Positions 22,701 to 31,538 of a stretch of DNA of 64,000 bases are shown here, piece by piece; positions within the stretch are counted from its first letter, which is position 1, and each line of letters starts with the position of its first letter. The position numbers were made by a program, and so were the translations under genes. The notes beneath the pieces are model-generated. The model had not been told where the DNA came from and did no database searches. It saw only the letters and a program-made list of their open reading frames with translations. This DNA is from Giesbergeria anulus (GTDB lineage Bacteria; Pseudomonadota; Gammaproteobacteria; Burkholderiales; Burkholderiaceae_C): NCBI RefSeq assembly GCF_900111115.1, contig NZ_FOGD01000001.1:366910-430909 (forward strand). Direction: 5' to 3'.

Positions 22701-24144
22701 CACCACCCGCGAAGTGCTGTTAGACATTACCCAGTCTTTTGGCTGGCGCGCCGTCGCCGTGGGCAGTGGCAGCGAAGCCCTTGAGCAGACGCGCAACACC
22801 GCACTCACCGATCCTTTCGACTTGGTGTTATTGGACTGGATGATGCCCGGCATGGATGGTTGGGCCACCTTAGAGCAACTGCGCAACCTCTCTCCTGCGG
22901 GCAACTCAGCCAAGGTACTGATGGTCAGTGGCCACGGACGCGAATGGCTAGAGCAGCGGCAAAACACACAAGTACAGCTGCTCGATGGCTATGTGGTCAA
23001 GCCGTTTACGCCCTCCTCGCTGCTCAATGCCGCCATTGAGGCCACCAGTGGGCGGCGACCACCGCTGCCTGCCACCACCAGCCCGGTCATACAGCAGCCA
23101 CTCAAAAACTTACGCATTTTGCTGGTAGAAGACAACCTGCTGAACCAACAGGTGGCGCGTGAACTACTGCTCCATGCCGGAGCGCAAGTGCGAGTAGCCA
23201 ACCACGGCCAAGCAGCCATCGATTTCCTGCAAGAGCAGCCCGATGCCTACGATGTGGTTTTGATGGACATCCACATGCCAGGCATTGATGGTTACCAAAC
23301 TACCCACGTCTTGCGTCAAGACCTGCAACTCACACTGCCGATCATTGCCATGACCGCCAACGCGATGGTCAGCGACCGCGAAGCCTGCCTTGCCAGCGGC
23401 ATGAATGACCATGTCGGCAAGCCGTTTGACATTCAACACTTAGTGACGGTGTTGCGCCACCATTGTGGCCTAGAGAACCTGTCCAACACCCCCAAAACAG
23501 CCACCGACCGCAGCGCAACCACCCAGCAGGATTTGCCCGACTACCCTGCCGAGATGAATTTGCCCCAAGCCTTGGCCCGTGTAGACAACAACCGCGCACT
23601 CTATGCCAAACTGGCACGTAGCTGTGCGCTAGAACAAGCCGATACCCTGAAGCTGGCCGCACAATACTGGCGCAATGGCGATCATGAGGCAGCATTGCGG
23701 GCTATACACACCCTGAAGGGCTTATTGGCTACTTTGGGTGTGCAAGCACTGGCCGATCAAGTGGCGCAAGCCGAGGCCACCCTGCACCACATGGCCGCCA
23801 CTGAAGCAGATATTCAACCCTTGCTGGCGGCGCTAGAAGCACCCTTACAGGTGCAGCTACGGCTGTTGCAGCAACTGGCCGAACAACTGCACCCGGCCGC
23901 CATACAGGCCCGCACAGTGGCACACCACTGCACCCCACAACGCTTGCGCGAACTGCTGCAAGCGCTGCACGAGCCACTGGCCAAACGCCAATTGCGCGCC
24001 CGCAAGCTGCATGAAACCCTACAACAAGAAACCGCCGGACTGGACATAGCAGAACTGGCCTTACTAGCCACCGCCGTAGAACGGCTGGACTTTAAAACGG
24101 CACTGGAACTGGTCGATGAGTTATTGGCAAAAACCACCGCCTAA
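19708..24144 (+). CDS. hybrid sensor histidine kinase (Cache-PAS3-HisKA-HATPase-REC-REC-HPt)
   Basis: A 1478-residue membrane phosphorelay protein. A helix near 12-33 and a second near 300-317 enclose a periplasmic Cache-like sensor domain. Three PAS domains follow (about 347-465, 471-590, 600-720). The dimerisation helix has the phospho-accepting His747 in [15 protein letters not shown]; the ATPase domain has the N-box [11 protein letters not shown] and GTGLGLAI. Two receiver domains carry Asp1043 (LLDWMMPG) and Asp1187 (LMDIHMPG), and an HPt domain carries His1334 ([13 protein letters not shown]). The complete relay resembles BarA/EvgS types. No partner response regulator is adjacent, so its output is unknown. 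Confidence 0.94.
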   Translation: MSTHTAPLPLSKNQCLKEWLLLLSGLLLLGSFIGWSLWTEHKETTQRERQRLQSQAQIVHDNLGRQLEAINMALLDVRDTVPRWRSAPEQLAQANQQLRTIANAMTGIRTMTVLNAQGIVEAASRAEIIGLDYSQRNYFQAVLSTPNSSTLYVGAPFTTTLGVWAMNVVRMISDADGRFAGIVSATLDPQEFQVLLNSVRYAPDIWSSLAHGDGVNFMMVPNRPEQSGKDLAQPSSFFSQHLDSGLSSNIFTGTVYATGQIGMLAIHTIHPPSLNMDKPLVVAVGRDLEAIYADWQASAKETLLLFSLLALTACVGLWLLQSRQQRAWLVYVNNQTALDKQATALEERWQAVINATNQGVWDWNTQTNQVFFSSVWKSMLGYADNEIGDQLDEWTLRLHPDDREQVYADLQPHLDGKVAFYQNTHRVRCKSGGYKWILDRGCVIERDSNGKPVRMVGIRTDVTEQREQQQRLQRLAENLPGFLYQYRLCPDGHTDMPYASPGIEDIYGVSPEQVQADASPALERIHPDDQARVLASIEQSAKNMSPWHDEYRVLHPTLGERWVNGQATPQPCDGDCILWHGYNYDSTEAKAKSLALQKTEHLMRYMLDEMPIGLCQVNAKDQIYFRNRRFTELVGYSEAQTPTLTALRTLLHPDAQYRTESYQAWIEAVDEAAQTGREIPPQTFLFYTANGQERTVQVGGIRFNDNILITFIDHTAQKQYEAQLRQAKDAAEAASQAKSAFVANMSHEIRTPMNAVLGMLQLLQHTQLDANQHDYTQKAQEAARSLLGIINDILDYSKVEAGKLALETVPFRMDQVLRNLSVLVSAALQHKNIEMVFNIDPQLPTVLHGDGPRLQQVLLNLSSNAIKFTEHGEIVLQLRVIDTDAHHARIAFCVRDTGIGIALDRQQAIFESFTQAENSTNRRYGGTGLGLAICQSLVSAMGGQLSVESTPGQGSCFSFCLDFLRDAETLAQEQQITQQEHSIPTASGLHVLIVDDHATTREVLLDITQSFGWRAVAVGSGSEALEQTRNTALTDPFDLVLLDWMMPGMDGWATLEQLRNLSPAGNSAKVLMVSGHGREWLEQRQNTQVQLLDGYVVKPFTPSSLLNAAIEATSGRRPPLPATTSPVIQQPLKNLRILLVEDNLLNQQVARELLLHAGAQVRVANHGQAAIDFLQEQPDAYDVVLMDIHMPGIDGYQTTHVLRQDLQLTLPIIAMTANAMVSDREACLASGMNDHVGKPFDIQHLVTVLRHHCGLENLSNTPKTATDRSATTQQDLPDYPAEMNLPQALARVDNNRALYAKLARSCALEQADTLKLAAQYWRNGDHEAALRAIHTLKGLLATLGVQALADQVAQAEATLHHMAATEADIQPLLAALEAPLQVQLRLLQQLAEQLHPAAIQARTVAHHCTPQRLRELLQALHEPLAKRQLRARKLHETLQQETAGLDIAELALLATAVERLDFKTALELVDELLAKTTA

Positions 24145-24165
24145 GGGCCTCAGCGGTGGACTAAC

Positions 24166-24189
24166 CAACAGCAACAGCAACAGCAACAG
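24166..24189. repeat. (CAACAG)4 microsatellite
   Basis: Four exact copies of CAACAG lie in the 54-base gap between the convergent histidine kinase and phosphoribosyltransferase genes. A 7-bp inverted repeat, CCACCGC/GCGGTGG (24134-24140 with 24153-24159), overlaps the kinase stop codon but has no T-run. Confidence 0.85.
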
Positions 24190-24198
24190 TGCTGGCGG

Positions 24199-24723
24199 TT
24201 AGAGCCGCCATTTCTCCAACAGCTTTTCGGGCGGCATACTGTCGTACACCTCAAACGGCTGGTGGATCCACGGGTTGCTAGGCAAAAAATCGACAGAATA
24301 GTCGGCAGTAAAAGACGATACCCCCTTCGTCCAGATCACAGCACTGCGCAAATCAGTAATGGGAGGGTAGTTGCTGCGCAACATGTTTATGACGGCGTGC
24401 AAGGTCTTACCTGTGTCGGCCAAATCATCAACCAACAGCACCCGGCCTGCAATCTCACCCTGCGGTGTGGTGATAAAGCGAGCAATGTCCAAATAACCCT
24501 GCACCGTACCGGCTTCGGCACGGTACGAGCTGGTGGACATGATAGCCAGCGGCTTATTAAAGATGCGACTGAGCATATCGCCCGGACGCAGCCCACCACG
24601 GGCCAAGCACAAAATAGTGTCAAACTCCCAACCAGAGCGATACACCTTGAGAGCCAGCTTTTCAATGAGGCTGTGGTACTCATCGTAACTCACGTAGAGA
24701 TGCTTACCATCTTCTGTCAACAT
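24199..24723 (-). CDS. phosphoribosyltransferase (purine PRT family)
   Basis: A 174-residue type I PRTase. The PRPP-binding loop is VLLVDDLADTGKTL (about residues 95-108), and the early CLARGGLRPGDMLS segment is the family's PPi loop. It resembles xanthine/hypoxanthine-type salvage enzymes, joining a purine base to PRPP, but the base specificity cannot be read. It is downstream of purA on the same strand with a 50-base gap, which fits purine metabolism. Confidence 0.88.
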   Translation of the reverse strand: MLTEDGKHLYVSYDEYHSLIEKLALKVYRSGWEFDTILCLARGGLRPGDMLSRIFNKPLAIMSTSSYRAEAGTVQGYLDIARFITTPQGEIAGRVLLVDDLADTGKTLHAVINMLRSNYPPITDLRSAVIWTKGVSSFTADYSVDFLPSNPWIHQPFEVYDSMPPEKLLEKWRL

Positions 24724-24773
24724 AAGGACTCCTCATTGACGGGGCCATGCTGGCCCGGTTGCACAGGACGGAT

Positions 24774-26168
<1,395 letters not shown>

Positions 26169-26174
26169 TCAAAT

Positions 26175-27326
26175 TCACTCAATGGCTTGCACGATCCAGC
26201 GGCCATCAATGCACGCCAGTTCGCGGTCACAGCGGAACGCATCCGCCTCAGACGCTTGGCCCGCAAGGACACAAACGACGATTTCTCCCTGACGGCGCAA
26301 GTCGGCCACCAGATTGCTCAACTCAGGCTCGTTGCTCCAAGGTGCCCGAATGGCCAAGCGCTGCGACTGCTCAGGCAGGGCTTGTACCAGTTGTTTGATG
26401 TCTAGGCTAAAGCCCGCTGCTGGACGGTTGCGGCCAAACACAGCACCGACTTCGTCGTAGCGGCCACCACGCACCAAGGCATCACTGGCACCTTGGGCAT
26501 AGATAGAAAAACGCACACCGCTGTAATAGGCATAGCCGCGCAAATCGGCCAAATCAAATGTGACCCGATCCGTACCGATATGCGCCATGACGGCCCGCAA
26601 CTGGGCCAGCGGCTCTTGCACCCCCGGCAGATGGCTAAAGGCTTTGGCTGCGGCATCGAGCACGGAATGATCGCCGTACAACTGCAACAGCACCTGTAGG
26701 CCCTCGCGCGAGGCAGCAGGAAAATCGCACGTGAGGGCACGCAGTTCGCTGGCATCTTTGGCCGCCAAAGCGGCATGGACTTGGCGCAACCGAGCGGCAT
26801 CGGCTGGCACGCCAGTCAATAAACTGCGCACGATGCGTACGTCGGCCAAATCAACACTGACCCGGTCAATACCCGCGCCTTGCAGGCAGTTAAGTGCCAG
26901 TTCTACGGCTTCTAAATCGGCTTGCAAACCAGCATGGCCGTAAATTTCGGCACCAAACTGCAAGGGTTCGCGGGTGGCATGGGGGCGGTCAGGCCAAGTG
27001 TGCAGCACCGAGCCGCAATAGCACAACCGGGTTACACCGGGGCGATTGAGCAAATGGGCGTCGATACGGGCCACTTGTTGGGTGGTATCGGCGCGCAGGC
27101 CCATCATGCGGCCAGAAATTTGATCGACCAGCTTATAGGTCTGCAAATCTAGCGCCTCGCCGGTGCCTGTGAGCAGCGACTCTAAGTGCTCTAGCAACGG
27201 CGGCGTGACCAATTCGTAGCCGTAGCTGCGGGCGGTATCGAGCAGGCCACGGCGGAGCTCCTCAATATGCCGGGCCTCGCAAGGCAACACATCGGCAATG
27301 TAATCCGGCAAAACCCAGGCAGACAT
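26175..27326 (-). CDS. hisZ: ATP phosphoribosyltransferase regulatory subunit HisZ
   Basis: A 383-residue histidyl-tRNA-synthetase-like protein that lacks aminoacylation function and activates short-form HisG in the first step of histidine synthesis. The class II core motifs remain ([48 protein letters not shown]). It starts [15 protein letters not shown], typical for HisZ. hisG is not in this window. It leads the hisZ-purA-PRT unit and lies downstream of the terminator of the tRNA-Ser gene. Confidence 0.95.
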   Translation of the reverse strand: MSAWVLPDYIADVLPCEARHIEELRRGLLDTARSYGYELVTPPLLEHLESLLTGTGEALDLQTYKLVDQISGRMMGLRADTTQQVARIDAHLLNRPGVTRLCYCGSVLHTWPDRPHATREPLQFGAEIYGHAGLQADLEAVELALNCLQGAGIDRVSVDLADVRIVRSLLTGVPADAARLRQVHAALAAKDASELRALTCDFPAASREGLQVLLQLYGDHSVLDAAAKAFSHLPGVQEPLAQLRAVMAHIGTDRVTFDLADLRGYAYYSGVRFSIYAQGASDALVRGGRYDEVGAVFGRNRPAAGFSLDIKQLVQALPEQSQRLAIRAPWSNEPELSNLVADLRRQGEIVVCVLAGQASEADAFRCDRELACIDGRWIVQAIE

Positions 27327-27417
27327 GGAGGAACGCTTCGCTGTTAAAAACGAGATTCTACCGGCTCAAGGTGACTCTGGAGAGTCCGCACCAGAAATTT
27401 GGCTGCTGGCGCGTTGG

Positions 27418-27453
27418 AAAAAGCCCGTCCGCTGGCTACAGTGGACGGGCTTT
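27418..27453 (-). terminator. terminator of the tRNA-Ser gene
   Basis: An 11-bp stem AAAGCCCGTCC/GGACGGGCTTT (27420-27430 with 27443-27453). On the minus strand the transcript ends with a run of five U's. It begins 12 bases after the CCA end of the tRNA and closes that transcript before hisZ. Confidence 0.88.
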
Positions 27454-27464
27454 GTGCTATGGGG

Positions 27465-27794
27465 TGGCGGAAGGTCAGGGATTCGAACCCTGGAGGGCGG
27501 TAAAGCCCTGCCGGTTTTCCTTACCTGCTATGGTTTTCACCACCAAGAACATGCAAAACATGCCTTGTTTGGGGTCTGGACTTTGCCTTCACCGTGGCCT
27601 ACAAAGGGCTTTAGGTGGGAGCCGTCAAGTCTCTACACGTTCTGCCTCTTTAGATAAAAAAGGGCAGCTTCGCTCGGCGTTACCTCAGCATACGCTAGGG
27701 GCTTCTCCGAATTTGACTCCTTACAGCCTATGCGTTTCCACATAGGCGCTCGATTGAACAAGACCGGTGCAATCGACCACTCTGCCAACCTTCC
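27465..27794 (-). tRNA. serT: tRNA-Ser(UGA), split by a group I intron
   Basis: The two exons are 27760-27794 (35 nt) and 27465-27519 (55 nt, with encoded CCA); joined they give a 90-nt serine tRNA. The acceptor stem GGAAGGT/ACCTTCC is perfect, with G73 then CCA. The D stem is GCA/TGC, the anticodon stem CCGGT/ACCGG with loop CUUGAAA (anticodon UGA), the long variable arm AGGGC/GCCCT, and the T arm CAGGG-TTCGAAT-CCCTG. The anticodon region matches bacterial tRNA-Ser(UGA) exactly (CACCGGTCTTGAAAACCGGC). The gene is interrupted by 240 nt between U34 and G35. It decodes UCA (and probably other UCN codons), so splicing should be essential unless another copy exists. Confidence 0.93.
27520..27759 (-). 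ncRNA. group I intron (Azoarcus-like, IC3 type) in tRNA-Ser
   Basis: The insert starts with G after exon U34 and ends with G (omega-G) before G35, as group I splicing requires. Paired regions can be drawn: P1 from exon CUU with GAG at 27751-27749, giving a U-G splice pair; P2 27747-27739 with 27734-27726, capped by GAAA; P3 GGAG (27720-27717) with CTCC (27621-27618); P6 CTGCC (27667-27663) with GGCAG (27646-27642); P7 ACTT (27630-27627) with AAGT (27583-27580); P8 CACC (27617-27614) with GGTG (27593-27590); P9 TGGT-GAAA-ACCA (27542-27531). Long core stretches such as GTCAAATTCGG, AACGCCGAGC, GTGTAGAGACT and GAAGGC match the Azoarcus tRNA-Ile intron as I remember it. There is no room for an endonuclease. 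Confidence 0.9.
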
Positions 27795-27803
27795 GCAGCC
27801 TAG

Positions 27804-27809
27804 ATTGTA
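27804..27809 (-). promoter_or_regulatory. -10 element of the tRNA-Ser promoter
   Basis: TACAAT on the minus strand ends 9 bases before the mature tRNA 5' end. A good -35 box at 17 bases was not seen (GAAGAG at that position). Confidence 0.4.
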
Positions 27810-27878
27810 ACCACTTTACAGGCACCCTCTTCAGTCAGTACCAAAGGTGCGGCACCATGCCAACTACCACTGTGGCTT

Positions 27879-30338
27879 TCAAGCGCTAGCCGCCCCCAAT
27901 GGGCGGGGGGGTTGTGCCAACAGCAAGAACAACACCGTGGCCCCCAAATAGAGCAGTCCGGTAATCGCCAACCCCGACGCCGCGCCCACTGAGGCAAACA
28001 AAGCACCAATCAACAACGGGCCAATCATCTGGCCGAGTTTGTCTGCGGCCCGCTGCACACCCATCGCTTTGCCCATGCCCATCTCTTGCACCGCGTGCAA
28101 ATTGAGGGCAAAGGCAGACTGCGCTGCCCCCGCCAAGGAACTGGCCAACCCCAGTGCAAAAACCGACAAGGTGATAGCAAACAGGCTGTTGTCAAAAAAC
28201 AGATAAATCATGCCCAGCGACCCAACCAGCCCCCCCAGCACGATAAATTTCTTTTTGCTGTCCGAGGCATCGACATAGCGGCCCAAAAATGGCCCCAGAT
28301 AAATCACTGACAAGCCATAGATCATCATGATGCGACCAATACTGGACTGGCTCACCCCCTGATCGACCAAAAACAGCGGCAGTGTGAAATACAGCAGCCC
28401 CACTTGGGCCACCGAAAAAGGCACCACACTGCCCAGCATCAGCAAGGCAAAGTTTCGATCACCCAGCAGTTGCCGCACACTGGGCCAATCGAGTTTGCGT
28501 GAGGGCTGCACCGCTTGCGCACCCATGCCACTGGGCAACCCAAAATAAGGACGCATGTACATCAGCACAAACAGGCCGGGCAACAAACTCAGGGCCGCAC
28601 TGAACAAAAACACCATGGTGTAACCGACTTGCTGTGCCAGCATGGCCCCCACAGCACTGCCACAAATATGGCCCGCAAAAATACCGGCCACCAAATGCGC
28701 CATGCCTTGGGCGCGGGTCTGGGGCGTAGCCCAGAGCACGATAAAGCCCTGAATCCCCATCCAAGCCAAGCCATAACCCGCCCCCACCAACGCCCGTGCC
28801 ATCATGAAAGTCCAGACGTTGTCCGCAGCACTGGAAAACAAGGCCCCAGCCAAGCTAATCACCACACCAGCAAGAAACGGCACATGCCAACCACGGCGGT
28901 CTGTCAGGGCACCCGCCACCAGCGCCGTGACCAGCGCGCACAGCATTTCTACCGACAAAGGTAGTGCCAGCACGACATGCTCCGACAAGCCCAGAATCGG
29001 GGTGTAAATCTCCCGCATGCGCAGTGGGATAAAAGACAGGGGCAAGGCCCAAGCCAACAGCAACAAAAATGCCGTTGGCCGCCCCAATACATGGCGACCA
29101 TCATCTGATGGGGTGGGCTGTGGCTGATTCGCAGGCTGTGCCGCTGGGGGCTGACGACGCATCAACACCCCAAGCAAAACAAAAAGCTCAATCACCCACA
29201 GGATAGACAGCAATACCACGGTGCCAGCATCAAGCAAACGCTGGCGCGCCCCAGCAGCGATGGCCGCACCATCCAGATGCACCCGCAAACTGCCTATTTG
29301 TGGCCCGCCTGCGACGTGGAAAGCGGTAGTCAGATCGAGTGCCGAATCCAGCGGTAGCGCTGGCGGTCGCTTTTCTAAGCGCCCCTCCCGATCAACACGG
29401 TACAGCACCGCACCGTCGGCAGCCTGAATCTCCATATAGCCAATTTCTGCGGCCTCATCCATGACACGCTTAAACGGTGCCTCAATGCCCACCAAGCGCT
29501 CGATATGTACGCCCTTATCAAACAAGCGTTGAAAGTCCCGGCCCAAGCGCTGCACAGCGATCTTGGCCGTTTCTTGTACAGCCCCTAGGTACTGCTGGTG
29601 AAAGGTGTGGATGCTGTCCCAAGAGTACACCCCTTGCGCCAGCACCACGACCACAATCGGCAAAGCAAACAAGCGCCAACGGCTCTGGGTACCCATACCA
29701 CTGGCATCACCACTGATTCGCAACAAAGACAAGCCAGCCAACAACACCAAGGCCGCCAGCAAGGCTACCAGCGCCAGCACCAGTACATTGCGCCCCAGAT
29801 GTTCAGACACTGCTTGGGTGATGGTGGCCTCGTGTACCGTCATGGTCAACGCCCCAGCCATCTGGCCCTCGCGGCCTTGGATGGGAAAGACCAGATAGTG
29901 GCGTCCCTGTAACTTGTCCACCACGGGTTTGCTAGCTGCCAGCGTACGGCGCACACTGGTGGCCAAATCGTCCCGCACTGGGGCTTGTCCCACACTTTGG
30001 ATCAAAACCCCTTGCGCATTGGTGACGGCCACGCTAGCAACGGCTGGCAGGTCTTTTTGAATTTGGGTCAGGGTGGCTTTTAGGCCATAAAACTGCTCAA
30101 TCGGCTTACCAAAACTGATGGCCCCCTGAATACGCAGCGCCCAGTCGTGCCCCACCATACGCACTGCGGCGGTGGTCGATTCAAACTGAACCTTGTGCAA
30201 AGCTGCCAGCGTCAGTCCGCCATTGAGCAGCAACACTAACAGTAAAACGGCAAAAAATGCCACAAACAAACGCAAGGTACTCTGGCGCGGTGCAGGAGAA
30301 GGGTTTTGCAGTGCCGGATTAGATGCAGCAGAAGTCAA
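27879..30338 (-). CDS. Cache-sensor/MFS transporter fusion
   Basis: An 819-residue fusion. Helix 1 (21-46), a periplasmic sensor-like domain (about 47-182), helices 2 and 3 (184-206, 222-239), a second periplasmic domain (about 240-368) and helix 4 (370-393) come first. After a Pro/Gln linker, a 12-helix major facilitator domain runs from about 420 to 815. The MFS part keeps DRRGWHVPF after helix 2 and RALVGAGYGLAWMG, typical of drug/metabolite exporters. It is the last gene of the GCS2-SpoIIE-SBP operon, 36 bases after the binding protein gene, and starts with TTG behind an AGAGAG site. Direction and substrate of transport are unknown. Confidence 0.82.
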   Translation of the reverse strand: MTSAASNPALQNPSPAPRQSTLRLFVAFFAVLLLVLLLNGGLTLAALHKVQFESTTAAVRMVGHDWALRIQGAISFGKPIEQFYGLKATLTQIQKDLPAVASVAVTNAQGVLIQSVGQAPVRDDLATSVRRTLAASKPVVDKLQGRHYLVFPIQGREGQMAGALTMTVHEATITQAVSEHLGRNVLVLALVALLAALVLLAGLSLLRISGDASGMGTQSRWRLFALPIVVVVLAQGVYSWDSIHTFHQQYLGAVQETAKIAVQRLGRDFQRLFDKGVHIERLVGIEAPFKRVMDEAAEIGYMEIQAADGAVLYRVDREGRLEKRPPALPLDSALDLTTAFHVAGGPQIGSLRVHLDGAAIAAGARQRLLDAGTVVLLSILWVIELFVLLGVLMRRQPPAAQPANQPQPTPSDDGRHVLGRPTAFLLLLAWALPLSFIPLRMREIYTPILGLSEHVVLALPLSVEMLCALVTALVAGALTDRRGWHVPFLAGVVISLAGALFSSAADNVWTFMMARALVGAGYGLAWMGIQGFIVLWATPQTRAQGMAHLVAGIFAGHICGSAVGAMLAQQVGYTMVFLFSAALSLLPGLFVLMYMRPYFGLPSGMGAQAVQPSRKLDWPSVRQLLGDRNFALLMLGSVVPFSVAQVGLLYFTLPLFLVDQGVSQSSIGRIMMIYGLSVIYLGPFLGRYVDASDSKKKFIVLGGLVGSLGMIYLFFDNSLFAITLSVFALGLASSLAGAAQSAFALNLHAVQEMGMGKAMGVQRAADKLGQMIGPLLIGALFASVGAASGLAITGLLYLGATVLFLLLAQPPRPLGAASA

Positions 30339-30374
30339 AATAGCTCTCTGAGAGCAGCAGCCAATGCGGTTCGA

Positions 30375-31538
30375 TCACTCGATTTTCTGAAAAATCTCAT
30401 CACACGCCAACAAAATATCGACTGGCGGGTCGTAGCTGATGGCTTCGGCTACTTTCAGGTTCAAGGCAATCTTGGCCGGAGCCAGCCAGATTTGCGACAG
30501 TTGACGCGGCTTGGCACCATTAAAAATGCGTGCAATGGTTTCGGCATGAAAATGCCCAACATAGGTGTAGTTGCCTTGAGCGACACTCATCAGCACCCCC
30601 CGCTTGACTTCGCCTTCGCCCAGCATAGAAAACGACGGGCGTTGATAGCGCATCAGCGGCTTAACCACCTTAGGCAAAGACTGGCTATTGAGCCCCCGAT
30701 GCACCGTGAGATACACCGCATCGACTTCCTTGCTAAGTTTTTCGTAGCAAGCCACCACCTTGGCCTCGGCCTCCTGTTGGGGCACATCATTGAAGGGCGC
30801 CAAACAGCGCACCACCTCAAACTTGCGCGCCTTGGCCGTGCGCTCAATCGCATCCACAGCAGCAAAGGTTCTGCCTTCAGGAGAGTCCTCGTACACCAGC
30901 CCCAGCTTGTGAAAGCCAATGATGTCGTGGAAAAGCTCTATCTGCCTTGCATAGCGGTCTGGCTCGACCTTAGCATGGACATGATCGCGCCCAGAGTCTT
31001 GCGCACTGGTAACAATATGGGAGCCAATCGGGTCGCTGGTAGAAGCCACCACCACAGGCACTTGGTGTTGGTCAGTGGCTAAATCTTGGCCCGCCCAAGT
31101 GCCCATTGCAATGACCAGATCGATATCACGCTTGCTGGCCAAACGACCAATCAACTCTGCCTTCACTTTGGGGCGCAAGTCCCGATCAAAGTTGCCTGCG
31201 CTGTAGTAGCCATCAGGAATAAACTCCACATAACGGCTTTTAGCATTTTTGACCAGATAGGCCCAAAATCCACCGGGTGTGGAGTTGTTGTGCTCTGGAA
31301 TATCTAGTGGCTGAATCCAGCCCAGTGCCACCATGCCACGCACGGTGGCTTTCAGGATGACCTCATAGTCGGGGTATTGCCCGCCCTCGTAGTAAGCTAT
31401 TTTCCATTTACCGCCCGGTTTGGCTTTGGGCAAGGTAGAAAAAGTTACTGTTTTAGGGGCATCTGCGGCCAGTACCGGTGCCGGGCCAGCCACACACAGC
31501 GCCAGCATCCACAACATGCCGTGCAAAAAACGTTTCAT
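30375..31538 (-). CDS. ABC-type periplasmic substrate-binding protein (orphan)
   Basis: A 387-residue exported protein with a signal peptide (MKRFLHGMLWMLALCVAGPAPVLA, cleavage before ADAPK). The fold looks like the ABC_sub_bind family (PF04392 type): WKIAYYEGGQYPDYEVI, DLVIAMGTWAGQDLA, VPVVVASTSDPIGSHIV and KLGLVYEDSPEGRTF correspond to its alternating strands. Its ATG overlaps the SpoIIE gene stop as ATGA. No ABC permease or ATPase belongs to this operon, so it may feed the sensor/phosphatase or the MFS fusion rather than an importer; alternatively it could share the importer at 35237-38015. Confidence 0.85.
   Translation of the reverse strand: MKRFLHGMLWMLALCVAGPAPVLAADAPKTVTFSTLPKAKPGGKWKIAYYEGGQYPDYEVILKATVRGMVALGWIQPLDIPEHNNSTPGGFWAYLVKNAKSRYVEFIPDGYYSAGNFDRDLRPKVKAELIGRLASKRDIDLVIAMGTWAGQDLATDQHQVPVVVASTSDPIGSHIVTSAQDSGRDHVHAKVEPDRYARQIELFHDIIGFHKLGLVYEDSPEGRTFAAVDAIERTAKARKFEVVRCLAPFNDVPQQEAEAKVVACYEKLSKEVDAVYLTVHRGLNSQSLPKVVKPLMRYQRPSFSMLGEGEVKRGVLMSVAQGNYTYVGHFHAETIARIFNGAKPRQLSQIWLAPAKIALNLKVAEAISYDPPVDILLACDEIFQKIE

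Noticed and set aside
24134-24189. Terminator between the hybrid kinase and the phosphoribosyltransferase
   Set aside because: A 7-bp stem and a CAACAG repeat are present, but there is no T-run on either strand.
27325-27745. Open frames of 110 and 124 codons on the plus strand across the intron-bearing tRNA
   Set aside because: Considered as a homing endonuclease. They contain no LAGLIDADG, HNH or GIY-YIG motif, lie antisense to the intron, and their codons come from tRNA and ribozyme structure.
27465-27794. Reading the split tRNA as two tRNA fragments or a pseudogene
   Set aside because: All stems pair perfectly once the insert is removed, CCA is encoded, and a terminator follows; an insertion remnant would not keep a group I core.
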